A DNA stretch of 64,000 nucleotides from assembly GCA_003665825.1 (NCBI GenBank), contig QPFY01000026.1, forward strand, positions 1-64,000. Reading direction: 5' to 3'. The notes under the pieces are model-generated. The model was not told where the DNA came from, ran no database searches, and saw only the letters and a list, made by a program, of their open reading frames with translations. Origin of the DNA: Microbotryum silenes-acaulis. Lineage: Eukaryota; Basidiomycota; Microbotryomycetes; Microbotryales; Microbotryaceae. A program made the position numbers and the translations under genes. Shown one piece after another: positions 23,917 to 40,988 of this stretch (the first letter of the stretch is position 1; each line of letters opens with the position of its first letter).

Positions 23917-26900
23917 ATGCCACCACCACCATCGTCACTTGCGACCATCATGACCGTCTTCGTCATCATCATCGCCCTATACCATACTGTTGCAACCGCC
24001 CTCGCCCATGCGACCGGCCGTTACCGCACCTTAACGCAACTTGACACGTCGCACCTGGACCCAACTGTGAGCGTGACAGTTCGGCCCAGCGTGAACGTCG
24101 TCGCACTCCTAGGTCGTCTGAACTCGAACCGGGAGCTTCACCTTCCCAACGACACTCTTGTACTCGACTCGGGCGCCTCCCACCACATGGTCAAGGACGC
24201 GTCTCTCTTCGACGTCTGGCACACACGGTCGCACATCGCTGTTGATGGCGCTGGTGGATCACTGATGGCACAAGGAACCGGCTCGATCACGATACGAACG
24301 TCGAAACAACGAACGATCAAGCTCTGCAACGTCTACTACGTTCCCGACCTTCCGGCCAACCTGATCTCGGTCATGCAGCTGCGCCGCGAGCGCATTTACA
24401 CCCACTTTGGCAAGACCATTGAACTCCGGTCACAAGGTCACCTCATAGGCGTCGCATCCCTCATTGCAAACCAATTGTCGACACTGGACGCCACCCCAAT
24501 CCGCTGCACACCGTCACCGGTTGCAGCCGCCGCCATCCCTCTCCTGACTCTGCATCAACGATTCGGCCACCTGTCCCTCCCCAACCTGCGAAGGGCAGTC
24601 TCGTCGGGTCAACTACAAGGTCAAACATGGACATACTCGGCGGCCGAATGCAAGGCCTTCTCCTGCGACACCTGCAAAGCGGCAAAGGCAACCAGGACAC
24701 CTTTCCCAACATCGGACTCTCGCGCTTCGCAACCACTTGAACTGGTCCACTCCGATGTCCTCACTCTGCCCGAACCAGCCACCGACGGGGAACGATATGT
24801 TGTCACCTTCATCGATGATTTCTCCCGAAAGACGTGGGTCAGCGCGCTGAGAAACAAGAGTCAAGTCTTCGACACCTTCCAGCGTTGGCACACCATGATC
24901 GAACGCTCAACGGGCCTCAAGCTCCGCACGTTACGAACGGACAATGGCGGCGAATACACGTCCAAAGCCTTCATTGAGTACTGCTCTCACCACGGCATTA
25001 CCAGGCAGCTCACAATCCCGTACACCCCGGAGCAGAACGGCCGAGCCGAAAGGACAAACCGCACGATCGTCGAGGGGACGATCGCCCTGCTCCAGCACTC
25101 GGGACTGCCCACAACACTCTGGCGAGAGGCCCTCCGGTACGTTGTTGACACCAAGAACCTCAGCCCGCACAGCGCCATCGACCACAAGATCCCGGACGCT
25201 GTCTGGTATGGCAAACCTCCCAGCACGGCAAACCTGAGGGTATTCGGCTGCCGCGCCTGGCACACCACCCCTCAGCACAAGCGGGCAAAACTCGACCCCA
25301 AGGCCAAACCATTCATCTTCGTTGGCATCGATAACAAATCCAAGGCCTGGACGCTGTACGACTCGGCCACAACTTCGTTCTTCCAGAGCCGCGACGTCCT
25401 ATTCGATGAGAAAGTCTTCCCCGCTCGAGATGCCCCGATCGACCAACCGAAACCTCCCATGACGTCCACCACTGGCGACTGGACCTTTGTTGACACTGCC
25501 CATGGCTCCCGCGCTGCACCACCTCCGTCCCTCCAACCTGTTGTGCACGAAAATCGATTTGCCGCGCTTGAGACCAACGCGAGTGACGACACAACGATCG
25601 ACATGTCCAACGATGGCTTTGACACACCGTCCGACATGTCCAGGGCTCAGTTCTCGCCATCACCTCCTGCGTCGGACGTGACCGACGACTCGGCCGACCC
25701 AATCGACTTCTTGTCATGCCCGTCTCGCGCCGCTGCCTTCGCCGCCACCACTGCTGGTTCATCGGTCGTCGAACTTGAAGGGCCAACCGAGGACCCCCAA
25801 AATTGGTCGCAGGCGGTCAAGTCAGGTAAAGAGGAGATCTGGAGGCAAGCAGCAGCCGATGAGTTTCACTCCCTTGCCACCGAGTACAAATGCTTCACCC
25901 CGGTCGACTCCTCCTCACTGCCCCCCGGTGCCAAAGTCCTTGGATCCAGGTTCATCTTCCGCACCAAACGCGATCAACTTGGCAAGATCACTTCGCACAA
26001 GGGCCGGCTCGTTGCACAAGGCTTCTCCCAGCGCCCAGGTATCGATTACGATGAGACGTTTGCTCCTGTCGCCAAGTTCACCTCAATCCGAGCTCTCATC
26101 GCACTGGCCGCCGCCAAAAACCTCCATGTCCATCAGGCCGACGTTGACAAGGCATACCTCCACGGCGAGCTGAAGGAAGACCTCTACATGCGCGTCCCAC
26201 AAGGTGTTGACATGCCCGGTAAAGTCCTCAAACTCCATCGATCGATCTATGGCCTCAAGCAGGCCGGCCGAGTCTGGAATGAGCACATTGACTTGACGCT
26301 GAAGAGCCTCAACTACCGCGCCACAGCCAAGGACCACTGCGTGTACGTACGACGCGACGGCGACCACTACCACTACATCGCCCTCTACGTCGATGACTTG
26401 CTGATGGTCAGCCCTTCGGAGGACGAGATCGAGCGCATCCTCAACGGCCTGGAGCAAAAATACGGCATCAAGCGACTTGGCCCAGCCCAATACATCTTGG
26501 GGATCCAGATCAAACGACAGGCCGACAAGTCCATCATCCTGTCGCAGGAGGCGTACATCACCAGCATCCTCCGCAGATTTGGCATGTCTGACAGCAGCCC
26601 CGCCTCCACGCCCATGGCCCCAAACCGCCAGCTTGAGCATTCGCTCGCGGAACCGTCAAAGATCGCTCAGACACGCTACATGCAGGCCATTGGGTGCCTC
26701 CTCTACGCCGCCACTGGTACTCGCCCAGACATCTCCTACGCCGTTGGATACCTTGCACGCTTCTCTGCCAGTCCCACACCTGAACACTGGACGGCCATCA
26801 AGACTGTCTTCCGGTACTTACGTGGAACCGCACGTCTGGGACTGCACTACAGCTCTGAACAAGGCAAGTTCTCCGGCTTCACCGGTTACTCTGACGCAGA

Positions 26901-27342
26901 CTGGGGAACCTGCACCACATCATCACGGTCAACCATGGGGTACAGCTTCCACCTGGCTGGATCTGTCATCTCCTGGTCCTCCAAAGTGCAAAACCGTGTG
27001 GCCGACTCCACCACAGACGCCGAGTACCTCGCCCTCTCACATGCCTCAAAGGAAGCCGGCCACCTCCAAGAACTGCTTATGGAGCTGGGCGTTGACACAC
27101 GAGCCCCTGTCCAACTGTACGGCGACAACCAAGGCGCCATTGCTCTCGCCAAGAACCCCACCCTTCACCACCGGTCCCGTCACATTCGCATTCGTGAGCA
27201 CTTTGTACGCGACCAGGTCAGGCTGGGCACCATTCAAGTCGACTATGTGGACACAAAAACCATGGTCGCCGATATCTTCACCAAGGCACTTGGACCCTTG
27301 GCATTCAAGGTTCATCGTGACAACCTGGGCCTTAGAGGCTAA
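23917..27342 (+). CDS. Copia-3 Pol polyprotein (protease, integrase, RT, RNase H), no Gag
   Basis: The frame is 1141 residues. The first 80 residues hold a hydrophobic stretch (TVFVIIIALYHTVATALA, about 13-30) and no CCHC knuckle or capsid-like region. Protease DSGAS starts at 84. The integrase zinc finger uses H213, H218, C250 and C253. The integrase core is D280, D342 and E378 with 35 residues between the last two. RT YVDD is at 824-827, followed by RNase H (GYSDADWGTC) and a normal stop. All catalytic motifs look intact. A copia pol without gag should need Gag supplied in trans, for example by Copia-1; that is inference. The start is the first ATG after the primer site and is conserved in a second copy. 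Confidence 0.93.
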   Translation: MPPPPSSLATIMTVFVIIIALYHTVATALAHATGRYRTLTQLDTSHLDPTVSVTVRPSVNVVALLGRLNSNRELHLPNDTLVLDSGASHHMVKDASLFDVWHTRSHIAVDGAGGSLMAQGTGSITIRTSKQRTIKLCNVYYVPDLPANLISVMQLRRERIYTHFGKTIELRSQGHLIGVASLIANQLSTLDATPIRCTPSPVAAAAIPLLTLHQRFGHLSLPNLRRAVSSGQLQGQTWTYSAAECKAFSCDTCKAAKATRTPFPTSDSRASQPLELVHSDVLTLPEPATDGERYVVTFIDDFSRKTWVSALRNKSQVFDTFQRWHTMIERSTGLKLRTLRTDNGGEYTSKAFIEYCSHHGITRQLTIPYTPEQNGRAERTNRTIVEGTIALLQHSGLPTTLWREALRYVVDTKNLSPHSAIDHKIPDAVWYGKPPSTANLRVFGCRAWHTTPQHKRAKLDPKAKPFIFVGIDNKSKAWTLYDSATTSFFQSRDVLFDEKVFPARDAPIDQPKPPMTSTTGDWTFVDTAHGSRAAPPPSLQPVVHENRFAALETNASDDTTIDMSNDGFDTPSDMSRAQFSPSPPASDVTDDSADPIDFLSCPSRAAAFAATTAGSSVVELEGPTEDPQNWSQAVKSGKEEIWRQAAADEFHSLATEYKCFTPVDSSSLPPGAKVLGSRFIFRTKRDQLGKITSHKGRLVAQGFSQRPGIDYDETFAPVAKFTSIRALIALAAAKNLHVHQADVDKAYLHGELKEDLYMRVPQGVDMPGKVLKLHRSIYGLKQAGRVWNEHIDLTLKSLNYRATAKDHCVYVRRDGDHYHYIALYVDDLLMVSPSEDEIERILNGLEQKYGIKRLGPAQYILGIQIKRQADKSIILSQEAYITSILRRFGMSDSSPASTPMAPNRQLEHSLAEPSKIAQTRYMQAIGCLLYAATGTRPDISYAVGYLARFSASPTPEHWTAIKTVFRYLRGTARLGLHYSSEQGKFSGFTGYSDADWGTCTTSSRSTMGYSFHLAGSVISWSSKVQNRVADSTTDAEYLALSHASKEAGHLQELLMELGVDTRAPVQLYGDNQGAIALAKNPTLHHRSRHIRIREHFVRDQVRLGTIQVDYVDTKTMVADIFTKALGPLAFKVHRDNLGLRG

Positions 27343-27364
27343 GTAAGCTTCGAGCGAGGGGGGG

Positions 27365-27593
27365 TGTTGAATTCCATACACTCTTGCTTAGGTCGATCTC
27401 AAACCCGCGCCCAGCCTAGCCAGCCGCGCGCCGCTCGGACCCCTTTTGGACTTAGAGATATTTCGCGCACTCGCACTGCGCGCCTCTTATAGTCTTTCCC
27501 TTAACGCTCCAATATACTTCCCGCAACTCGTATTGTGTCTCGTGTACTTACTGGTTGCCGATCCAGTCCCCTCTCGAGACATACGACTTAACA
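27365..27593 (+). repeat. Copia-3 3' LTR, 229 bp
   Basis: Identical to the 5' LTR. It follows a GAGGGGGG polypurine tract and is flanked by AGTCC. Confidence 0.95.
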
Positions 27594-27838
27594 AGTCCCA
27601 CCGGTGGGGGGGCGGCCTAGCGGGCGCGCGCAACGATCGCGGCGCCCCCGGAACCCCTGTCGAGCCGGTGGCGGAGTCGTCCTACTATCCGGGTCAATTC
27701 GAAGGGAGAATGAGGAAAGCGAGCAAACGAATGGTGGAGTCAGCGTTGATCCCAAACAATGCTGAACTAAGCGAGGCGCGTGGAAAGGATATGGTAGATA
27801 CAGCTCACCTGGGTATTGAGTCGCCCAAATCCTTACAA
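27594..27838. other. Unassigned GC-rich spacer
   Basis: About 245 bp. The first part (GGGGGCGGCCTAGCGGGCGC) resembles the Copia-2 LTR. The rest matches nothing else I can place in the window. Confidence 0.4.
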
Positions 27839-27945
27839 CGCCATCGCGCCGACGATGCTTGAAACAAGGCAAGCATCCGGTCAAGTCAACTCTACCCGCA
27901 TATAGCCTTGGGGGGCTTCCTTTGAGTATTGCTGTCATCCTGACA
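27839..27945 (-). repeat. Fragment of the gypsy LTR with internal deletion
   Basis: On the minus strand it starts TGTCAGGATGACAGC and then, after GAAGCC, jumps to the GCCCCCAAGGCTATATGCGG part. Compared with the full solo LTR at 31272 it lacks the T-run to CCGCTCGA section. Confidence 0.75.
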
Positions 27946-28100
27946 CGCAGGGGGGCGGGCTAGTGGTCGCGCGCCCGAATCCGCCGGCGCCGGCGCGCTG
28001 AGGCAGTCGCGCGCGTCTAAGTCCCCTCCGCAGGGGGCGGGCTAGCGGGCGCGCGCAACGACCGAGGCGCCCCTGTCGAGCTGAGAGTGGACTCTTCACA
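27946..28100 (-). repeat. Truncated 3' LTR of Copia-2 copy H
   Basis: On the minus strand it starts TGTGAAGAGTCCACTC beside a C-run (the polypurine tract) at 28101. Only about 155 bp of the roughly 300-bp LTR remain. Confidence 0.85.
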
Positions 28101-28819
28101 CCCCCCCCCCCACGCGAATGCGAGGCAGACCCAAGCCGCGGGTGTCGAGTGCGAAGGCCAAGTGCGTAGCAGTGCGTCGAGAAAACCTTTGGGCCAAGGG
28201 CCTTGGTGAAGATGTCGGCCACCATGTCGCTGGTTCCCACACGCGAGAGAGAGATGTCGCCCCTACTGACCATATCCCGAACGAAGTGCTTGCGCAAGCG
28301 TATGTGCCGAGTGCCGGAGACGCGGACGGGGTCGTGAGCAACTGCTGCAGCGGCTTCGTTGTCAGTAAATATGTGAGCCAGTGCAACAGGGTGGACATGG
28401 AGCTCTTCGAGCAGCTGACTGAGGTAAATCCCTTCCTTGCCAGCATGCGAGAGGGCGAGGTATTCAGCATCGGTGGTGGAATCGGCGACTCGAGATTGAC
28501 GCTTGGATGACCAGGATACGGCGGATCCGGCGATGTAAAAGACGTAACCCATGGTGGAGACCGATGTATCGACGCAGGCCCCCCAATTCGCGTCGGAGTA
28601 GCCTACCACACCCGTGATGCGTGTCTTGCCGCGAGCATAGAGCAGTTCGTCGCGATACGTGGCCCGGAGATAGCGTAGGATGTGCTTGACCGCAATCCAA
28701 TGACGACGTCCGGGGTTGTTGGCGAAGCGGGCCAGGTAGGACACGGCGAAGGCAATGTCGGGGCGGGTGCCGAGCGAGATGTAAAGGAGCGAGCCGATAG
28801 CCTGCAGATACCATGACCT
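28101..28819 (-). pseudogene. Copia-2 copy H: RT C-terminus and RNase H
   Basis: The minus strand encodes [17 protein letters not shown], the RNase H motif [14 protein letters not shown] and [14 protein letters not shown], to the end of pol. As in Copia-1 there is no stop before the polypurine run, and the frame runs into the LTR. It is separated from the rest of RT by the insertion at 28820-30047. Confidence 0.88.
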
Positions 28820-34397
<5,578 letters not shown>

Positions 34398-34517
34398 GGG
34401 ACTTTACCAATTTTGGCCGCCGGCCGTCGAGGGATCCGGGAGTTCTTGGAACCGTGAGATTGTGCCTACGACGGGTGCGTCCTCCGGTGCGGTAATGGTT
34501 GGGGCCGTGGTGTGACG
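34398..34517. other. Unassigned 120-bp spacer
   Basis: No coding frame and no match elsewhere in the window that I can see. It may be a fragment of host or of an unseen element. Confidence 0.4.
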
Positions 34518-34759
34518 TGTTGAATTTCATTCTACTACAATCCTTCGAACACTTCAACCTTGCGCCGCACCTTACCCGGCCCGCCCATTTTCTTGCCTCG
34601 AGCGCCTTTCGCCTCGGCGCACTCTCGCCTCGAGCGCCTTTTCGCCTCGGCGCGTTCTCATCTCCGGCGCCTTCGCCTTCGCAGCCAAGCCGCCCCCTTG
34701 TCTCTGCCTTCGCGCCAGCCTGCTCAACTCACGCTCGCGCGCCGCCGCCTCCACGCCGG
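34518..34759 (-). repeat. Fragment of the 1.23-kb TGTTGA element
   Basis: In reverse orientation to the copy at 28820: TGTTGAATTTCATTCT, then diverged GCGCCTTCGCC-type repeats, cut by the Copia-2 LTR at 34760. Confidence 0.75.
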
Positions 34760-35071
34760 TGTGAAGAGTCCACTCTCAGCTCGACAGGGGCGCCTCGGTC
34801 GTTGCGCGCGCCCGCTAGCCCGCCCCCTGCGGAGGGGACTTAGACGCGCGCGACTGCCTCAGCGCGCCGGCGCCGGCGGATTCGGGCGCGCGACCACTAG
34901 CCCGCCCCCTGCGGTGGCGACTTAGACACGCGCGACTGTCTTAGCGCGCCAGCGATTTCACCCGCGTCTGGGCCTATCCCAGCGCGGGCCCCCTTTCTGT
35001 TTCTTAGTTTCCTTCTCATCACTTCTGTTCGACTCTCAACCTCTCCTGACAGTAGTGGTGATCATCTCATA
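34760..35071 (+). repeat. Copia-2 copy J 5' LTR, 312 bp
   Basis: TGTGAAGAGTCC to GATCATCTCATA, followed by the primer site GGTTATTAGCCCACGAGC at 35072-35089. The complement of the primer site gives an anticodon-type loop CUAAUAA. Confidence 0.9.
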
Positions 35072-35100
35072 GGTTATTAGCCCACGAGCCACCAGCTGGC

Positions 35101-35174
35101 ATGGCCACGACACCACCCCTCGCGACGGGAGCCAACCCGACACTTCCCGCCGACCAGCTTGCCTCCCTTGTCGC
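35101..35174 (+). pseudogene. Copia-2 copy J: first 25 codons of Gag
   Basis: The ATG 29 bp after the LTR starts MATTPPLATGANPTLPADQL, the only Copia-2 Gag N-terminus in the window. It is cut at 35175 by the LTR of Copia-1 copy I. The rest of copy J is not found on the other side of copy I. Confidence 0.75.
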
Positions 35175-35381
35175 TGTGAGGAATCCACTCTCCGCTCGGG
35201 TCAGGACTTAGGTGCGCGGAGCGAGCCTGGGACTTAGGCGCGCGCAGCGAGCCTGGCACATTGGCTCAGCCCCGAGGCTCCCTGGCTGAGGACTTGGGGC
35301 GCGCGGCTCCCTTACTGTTAGCTTCCTATTCATCACTCTTGGCTATAACTACATCGCTGACGTAGTAGAGTTGATCGAATA
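35175..35381 (+). repeat. Copia-1 copy I 5' LTR, 207 bp
   Basis: A short LTR version, TGTGAGG to GAATA, carrying a single repeat unit. The primer site follows at 35382. Confidence 0.9.
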
Positions 35382-35474
35382 GGTTATAAGCCCACGAGCT
35401 ACCAGCCCCGCCGCTTGCAATTTTCCCTCGAGCCCAGCCACTCGAGCCGCCCCAGCCCATCGCACCATCGCAGC

Positions 35475-38400
35475 ATGGACAGCTCCCCCGCCCCGCCTTC
35501 GCCCCCCAGGGACATCAGCTCCCCTGACCCTTCGATCAGCGTGCAAATCGCCACGCTACAGGCACAGCTTGCCGCTCTACAGGCCTCACAGCCCCCTGCC
35601 GCCGCCGCCGCCGCCACCCCGCCCGTCACTGCCACGCAGGCAAACACCGCCACCGCATCAAAAGTCGTGTTCCCCAAGCACGCTCGTCTTGACGGGCCTA
35701 AGTCGTTTACGAACTGGTTACGTCAACTCCGTCTCGCGCTTCCAAATCAAGTCCGTGGTTACGTTCTTGACGGTGTCATTCCCCCGACGTGGACGGCCGA
35801 CCAGCTTGCCGCCCGTGACGACGCCGCGCGGGAAATCATCGTTGGCTCGATCGACTCAGCCGACGTCTCAGCCACCCTCGACACCATCCCCAGCGATGAC
35901 CTGTCGGCACCACGCATCTTCGCCGCACTCAAGGCTCGTTTTGCACCGGACGACGCCACTCGCACCCTCGAGTTGTTCGCCCGCCTTTGGGACTTCAGGA
36001 AGATGCCTGCCTCCGTCGAGGCGTACGACACCTGGCTCCGTGAATACATGTCGATCGCGCAGGAAATCCGCGACGCCAAAACCTCGCTCAACGACGTGCT
36101 CGCCACTCACGTGCTCGCCATGGTCCCATCTTGCCTCGACAGCTTCCGACTCACGTTCACGGACGAGCAGCGCAACCAACGCGACCTCCCGGAACTCACG
36201 ACGCTGACGGACCGCATTCGCATCCAGCTTCGCTCGGCGGGACTCTCGTCATCACACTCGGCCATGCTCGCCATCGCCTCCCCTTGTCCCGCCTGCCGCG
36301 CCCCCGGCCACCACCTGCGCGACTGCACCTCACGGGCGACACACCCGCCCGCCGGCCCCTGCCGCCGCTGCCACAAGAAAGGTCACTGGGCCCTCGACTG
36401 CAAGCACCGGGGCGAACAGAAACACACCGGCGACGACAACCAGGACGACATGTCTCTCCCCGCCGCTCAACAGCCTAACGTCGGCTATTTCGCCTCCTGC
36501 CTGTTCGCTCGCAGGCAACTCCCGACTGACGCCTTTGTGGTCGACTCGGGCGCCACGGCACACATGGTCGCCGATCGTTCTCTATTCACGGCTTATCGCC
36601 AGACGGCGCACACCAAGATCGGCGGCATCGCCGGCGGTATCACGGCCATTGGTATGGGGGACGTCGCGTTCGTTGCCAAGACCGGACATCCGATCACGCT
36701 GCGTGGCGTTCTGCACACGCCGGGCCTCCACGTCAACCTCCTCTCCGTCTCTCGCCTCTGCGACACCGACCGCGTACGACTCGCCTTCACCAGCGACGGC
36801 ATCGACATCGCCAAGGACGGCCAGGCCATTGCTCACGGTACCAGGGTTAACGACGGTCTCTACCTTTTGGACGCGGACCACACCAAGTGTCAGCAGCTTG
36901 CCTTTCTCTCGCGTTCTGAGTCGACCGTGCCCCTGCTTACCCTTCACCGCTGCCTCGGCCATCTTGCCCCATCCTCTATACAGAAGATGATCGCCGCAGG
37001 TTTGCTGGACGGGTTTGGGGCCGGGTACAGTGACAAAGACGTAGAGGAGTTTGTTTGCAATGCTTGCCTTGGTTCCAAAGGCCACCGTCTTCCTTTTCCC
37101 GACTCTGAGTCGCATTCCCCCGAAAGACTTGGCCTCGTGCACAGCGATGTCCTTTCGTTCCCCACTCCGTCCTTGACCGGGAAGCGCTACCTTGTCACAT
37201 TTCTTGACGACCACTCTCGCAAACTTTGGGCATACGCGATCGATCACAAAAGCGACGTCTTCCTGACCTTCCAGACTTGGCTCGCCGAAGTGGAGTTAGA
37301 GACGAACGCGCGTTTAAGGATCCTTCGCACCGACAACGGCGGGGAGTACCAATCGAACACATTCACGGAGTTCTGCAAGTCCAGGGGCATTCGTCGTCAA
37401 TACTCTATCCCCTACACACCTCAGCAAAACGGTCGTGCCGAACGTGTCAATCTCACCATTGTCGAGGGCGTCCTCGCCCTCCTTGCTGACTCCCATCTGC
37501 CGGCCACCTTTTGGGATGAAGCGGCTGCGTACTTCGTTTATTGCAAAAACAGGTGCTCACACTCAGCTTTGGCCAAACAGACTCCAGAATCCGTTTGGAA
37601 CGGCCAACGCACCACCGCCACCGCCCTCCACCCGTTCGGCTGCGCGGCCTGGCTCACGGTCGCGCCGGACCTTCGCAGCAAGCTCGACCCCAAGGCCGCG
37701 CGCGTGATCTTCACCGGTTACGACCTCGCCTCCAAGGCTTTCCGTTTCTTCGACCATTCTACCAGCAAGGTTGTGATTGGCCGAAATGCCACCTTCCTCG
37801 ACGACGACTTCCCCGGCCTCCCAGTCAACACGCCCGTCGATGCGGACAACACCGAACGTCAGTTCGTCATTCCCGCCGACACGCCCCCCCCCCGCCGTCA
37901 AGATGAGGACCCCACTAGTAAGGTCGGCGCACATGGACGTCTCATCCTCTCTTGATGATTCTGCCATGAGCGCCGTTGACGTGGCCCCAGGGTACACTGG
38001 CGGATCCTTACTTAATTCTACAGATACCAGCCCCTCGCCGTCCCCGTCGCTTGCCCCGTTTTCGTCGCCCGCCACGTCCTCGGCCGGAGGACCGTCCCTC
38101 GATGACTCGGACGACCCACTTGACCTCCTCAACTCCAACACCGCGGTTCGCCTCAACCTGATGAACGTACATCGATCCGACGACGACACCCTGGTGACGC
38201 CCGCACCCGCCATTGCCCCCGCTGAACAGCCCTCCGATGACGACTCCCCTGATGAGATCGATTTCCTCTCTCGCCACCACCGCGCCTTCATCGCCACAGA
38301 CGACGACGACCCCACCCTCGACGCCATCGAGCCTGTCAAGTCGATTACTAGCGATCCTCAGACCTGGCGCGAAGCCATGTCCAGCGACGAGCACGACATC

Positions 38401-39999
38401 TGGGCTCAGGCTGCCGCCGCCGAGTTCACGGCCATGCGCGACGACTTCAAGGTGTTCACCATCGAACCTCGCTCATCGGTACCACCGGGCGCCACTATCG
38501 TCACCTCCAAGTTCGTCTGGAAGACCAAACGCGACGCACGTGGCGAAGTCACGGGGCACAAGGCACGTCTCGTAGCGCAAGGTAACCGACAACGCGACGG
38601 CATCGACTTCTCGGAGACTTTCGCACCCGTCGCCCGTTTCTCCTCCATTCACTGCCTCCTTGCCCTCGCCGCTGCCAATGGTTACCACGTTCATCAGGCC
38701 GACATCGACAAGGCTTACCTCCACGGCGAGCTCGATCACGATATCTGGATGACGACGCCACGAGGTTTCGACTTCCCGAGCGATAAGGTTCTCCGCCTGC
38801 GGCGCTCAATCTACGGTCTCAAGCAGGCCGGTCGCATCTGGAATCGCCACATTGACACATCACTCAGGAGTCTCGGGTACAAGGCAACGGGCACTGATCA
38901 CTGCATTTACTCTCACATTGATGATCAGCAACGGCCCCATTATATCGCCTTGTATGTCGACGATCTCCTCATTGTCAGCCCCGCCCTCGACGAGATCGAA
39001 CGCGTCATCTCCGGCCTTGAACAGCGATACGGCGTCAAACGACTCGGCCCCGCGGAATACATCCTCGGCATCCAAATCCGCCGCCTGGACGACGGCTCCA
39101 TTGCCCTATCCCAGGAACGCTACATCATGGACGTGCTCGCCCGTTTTCACTTCGACACCACGACACGCGGTGCTACGGTGCCAATGACGCCCGGCCTCTC
39201 GCTCACAGCAGTTCCGGGTCAGGGAACGGAGCGCATTCGATCGTGGTACCTACAAACCATCGGCTCACTCCTGTACATTTCCCTTGGCACTCGACCCGAC
39301 ATTGCCTTCGCCGTCTCGTACTTGTCCCGGTTCGCCAACAACCCTGGTCGTCGTCATTGGATTGCCGTCAAACACGTCCTTCGCTACCTTCGCGCCACGT
39401 ACCGCGATGAGCTACTCTACGCCCGCGGTCCAGCCAAAGTTACGGGTGTGGTTGGTTATTCCGATGCGAACTGGGGTGCCTGCGTCGACACGTCCATCTC
39501 CACAATGGGCTTCGTCTTTTACTTGGCTGGCTCCGCCGTCTCTTGGTCATCGAAGCGTCAGACTCGGGTGGCGGATTCCACCACTGATGCCGAGTACCTC
39601 GCCTTGTCGCACGCTGGTAAGGAAGCGATTTACCTTACGCAACTCCTCTCCGAGCTCCACGTTCGCCCGATCGATGCAGCTCACATCTTCACTGACAACG
39701 AGGCCGCGGCCGCAGTCGCCCACGACCCCGTTCGCACCTCCGGCACTCGACACATACGCCTCCGCGAGCATTTTGTCCGCGACATGGTCAACCGAGGCGA
39801 TATCTCCCTCTCACACGTTGGCACAGCGAACATGGTTGCGGACCTATTCACCAAAGCACTGGGTCCCAAGATTTTTGGTATACATTGCTATGCTCTAGGC
39901 CTCCGGACGCGGCACCCACGGCTCAAGTCTACCTCGCGTTCGCGTGGGGGGGGGGGGGGGGGGGTGAGGAATCCACTCTCCGCTCGGGTCAGGACTTAG
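35475..39999 (+). pseudogene. Copia-1 copy I Gag-Pol with one frameshift
   Basis: The frame from MDSSPAPP is open through Gag, protease and integrase and leaves frame near 37885, where a C-run (ACGCCCCCCCCCCGCC) replaces the ACGCCCGCCCCAGCC of copy E. The second half (linker, RT with YVDD, RNase H) is open in the other frame to 39999. Only this homopolymer separates the copy from an intact gene, so it could be a sequencing error. Confidence 0.92.
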
Positions 40000-40182
40000 G
40001 CGCGCGGATCGAGCCGGGCGCATCGGCTCAGGACTTAGGCGCGCGGAGCGAGCCTGGCACATTGGCTCAGCCCCGAGGCTCCCTGGCTGAGGACTTGGGG
40101 CGCGCGGCTCCCTTACTGTTAGCTTCCTATTCATCACTCTTGGCTATAACTACATCGCTGACGTAGTAGAGTTGATCGAATA
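39963..40182 (+). repeat. Copia-1 copy I 3' LTR, 220 bp
   Basis: Starts within the G-run (GGTGAGGAATCC) and ends GAATA. It carries two repeat units, one more than the 5' LTR. Confidence 0.88.
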
Positions 40183-40762
40183 CTCCCAGCAGCCCGGCCC
40201 GGAGCATTGGACAGCCATCAAGCAGGTCCTCCGCTACATCAAAGGCACGCTGGACTTGGGGCTCACCTATCGCAAGACCAGCCAACCACTCCATGGCTAC
40301 TCGGACGCGAACTGGGGAGCCTGTCTAACGACTTCGCGATCGACCATGGGCTACGCGTTCATCTTGTCTGGAGCCGCGATCGCTTGGTGCTCCAAACGCG
40401 AGCACAGGGTCGCCAAGTCCACTACCGACGCAGAGTACCTCTCTCTTTCGTACACAAGCGGTGATGCCATCCACCTGAGCGAACTCCTGGCCGAACTTGG
40501 CGCTCCGGTCTCCGGTCCCGTCGTACTCTACGGTGACAACCAAGGTTCGCTGGCTCTTGTGCAGCACCCGACCAACCATCAGGGGTCTCGTCACGTTCGC
40601 ATCTCGGAACATTACGTCCGCGAGAGGGTAGCTGAGAAAGAGATCGAGGTCCGCTACATCGCCACCGGCGACATGTTTGCCAATATCTTCACCAAAGCCT
40701 TGGGTCCCAAACCGTTCATCTTCCATCGGGAGAATTTGGGTTTGCGAGGTGCAGTGGTATGA
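40183..40762 (+). pseudogene. Copia-4 RNase H 3' end
   Basis: The frame encodes [19 protein letters not shown], RNase H motifs [18 protein letters not shown] and [16 protein letters not shown], and the copia end [20 protein letters not shown], with a stop at 40760-40762. It is a fourth copia family, open but lacking everything before the RT end. Confidence 0.88.
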
Positions 40763-40774
40763 CAGCACGGGGGG

Positions 40775-40963
40775 TGTCAATATATTGCTGTTTCATCCCA
40801 CTCGTATTCCCGATTATGATTAGTTACTAGTTGTTGATATTAGTCGCCTCGCGCGTCTCGATCCTGCCAGGCGCGCGCTCATTTAGCGCTTCTCATCTTT
40901 CTCCAACTATCTTTACTATCATCTTCGGCTCTCGTGCTTACGCGTATCGTGCCTCGGCTTCAG
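40775..40963 (+). repeat. Copia-4 3' LTR (about 189 bp)
   Basis: Starts TGTCAATATATTGC after a G-run and ends CGGCTTCAG. The end is inferred from the following duplication: its last 63 bp (40901-40963) recur at 40989-41051 after a spacer starting GTTAGTTAC. Confidence 0.65.
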
Positions 40964-40988
40964 GTTAGTTACTGTGCAATGGCCCACT

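Larger units (their letters stand above)
23656..27593 (+). mobile_element. Copia-3: perfect, recently inserted LTR element without gag
   Basis: Two identical 229-bp LTRs (23656-23884 and 27365-27593) start TGTTGAATTCC and end CTTAACA. The 5-bp target duplication AGTCC is present on both sides (23651-23655 and 27594-27598). The primer site GGTTATGAGCCC follows the 5' LTR, and a G-run precedes the 3' LTR. Total length is 3938 bp. The internal part holds one pol frame and no gag. Confidence 0.95.
35175..40182 (+). mobile_element. Copia-1 copy I, full-length but frameshifted
   Basis: 5' LTR 35175-35381 (207 bp), coding region 35475-39999, 3' LTR 39963-40182 (220 bp). The LTRs differ in repeat content. 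The first bases of the 3' LTR read GGTGAGG instead of TGTGAGG beside a G-run of about 20. Flanks GTCGC and CTCCC do not match, and the two sides belong to different families (Copia-2 and Copia-4). Confidence 0.92.
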
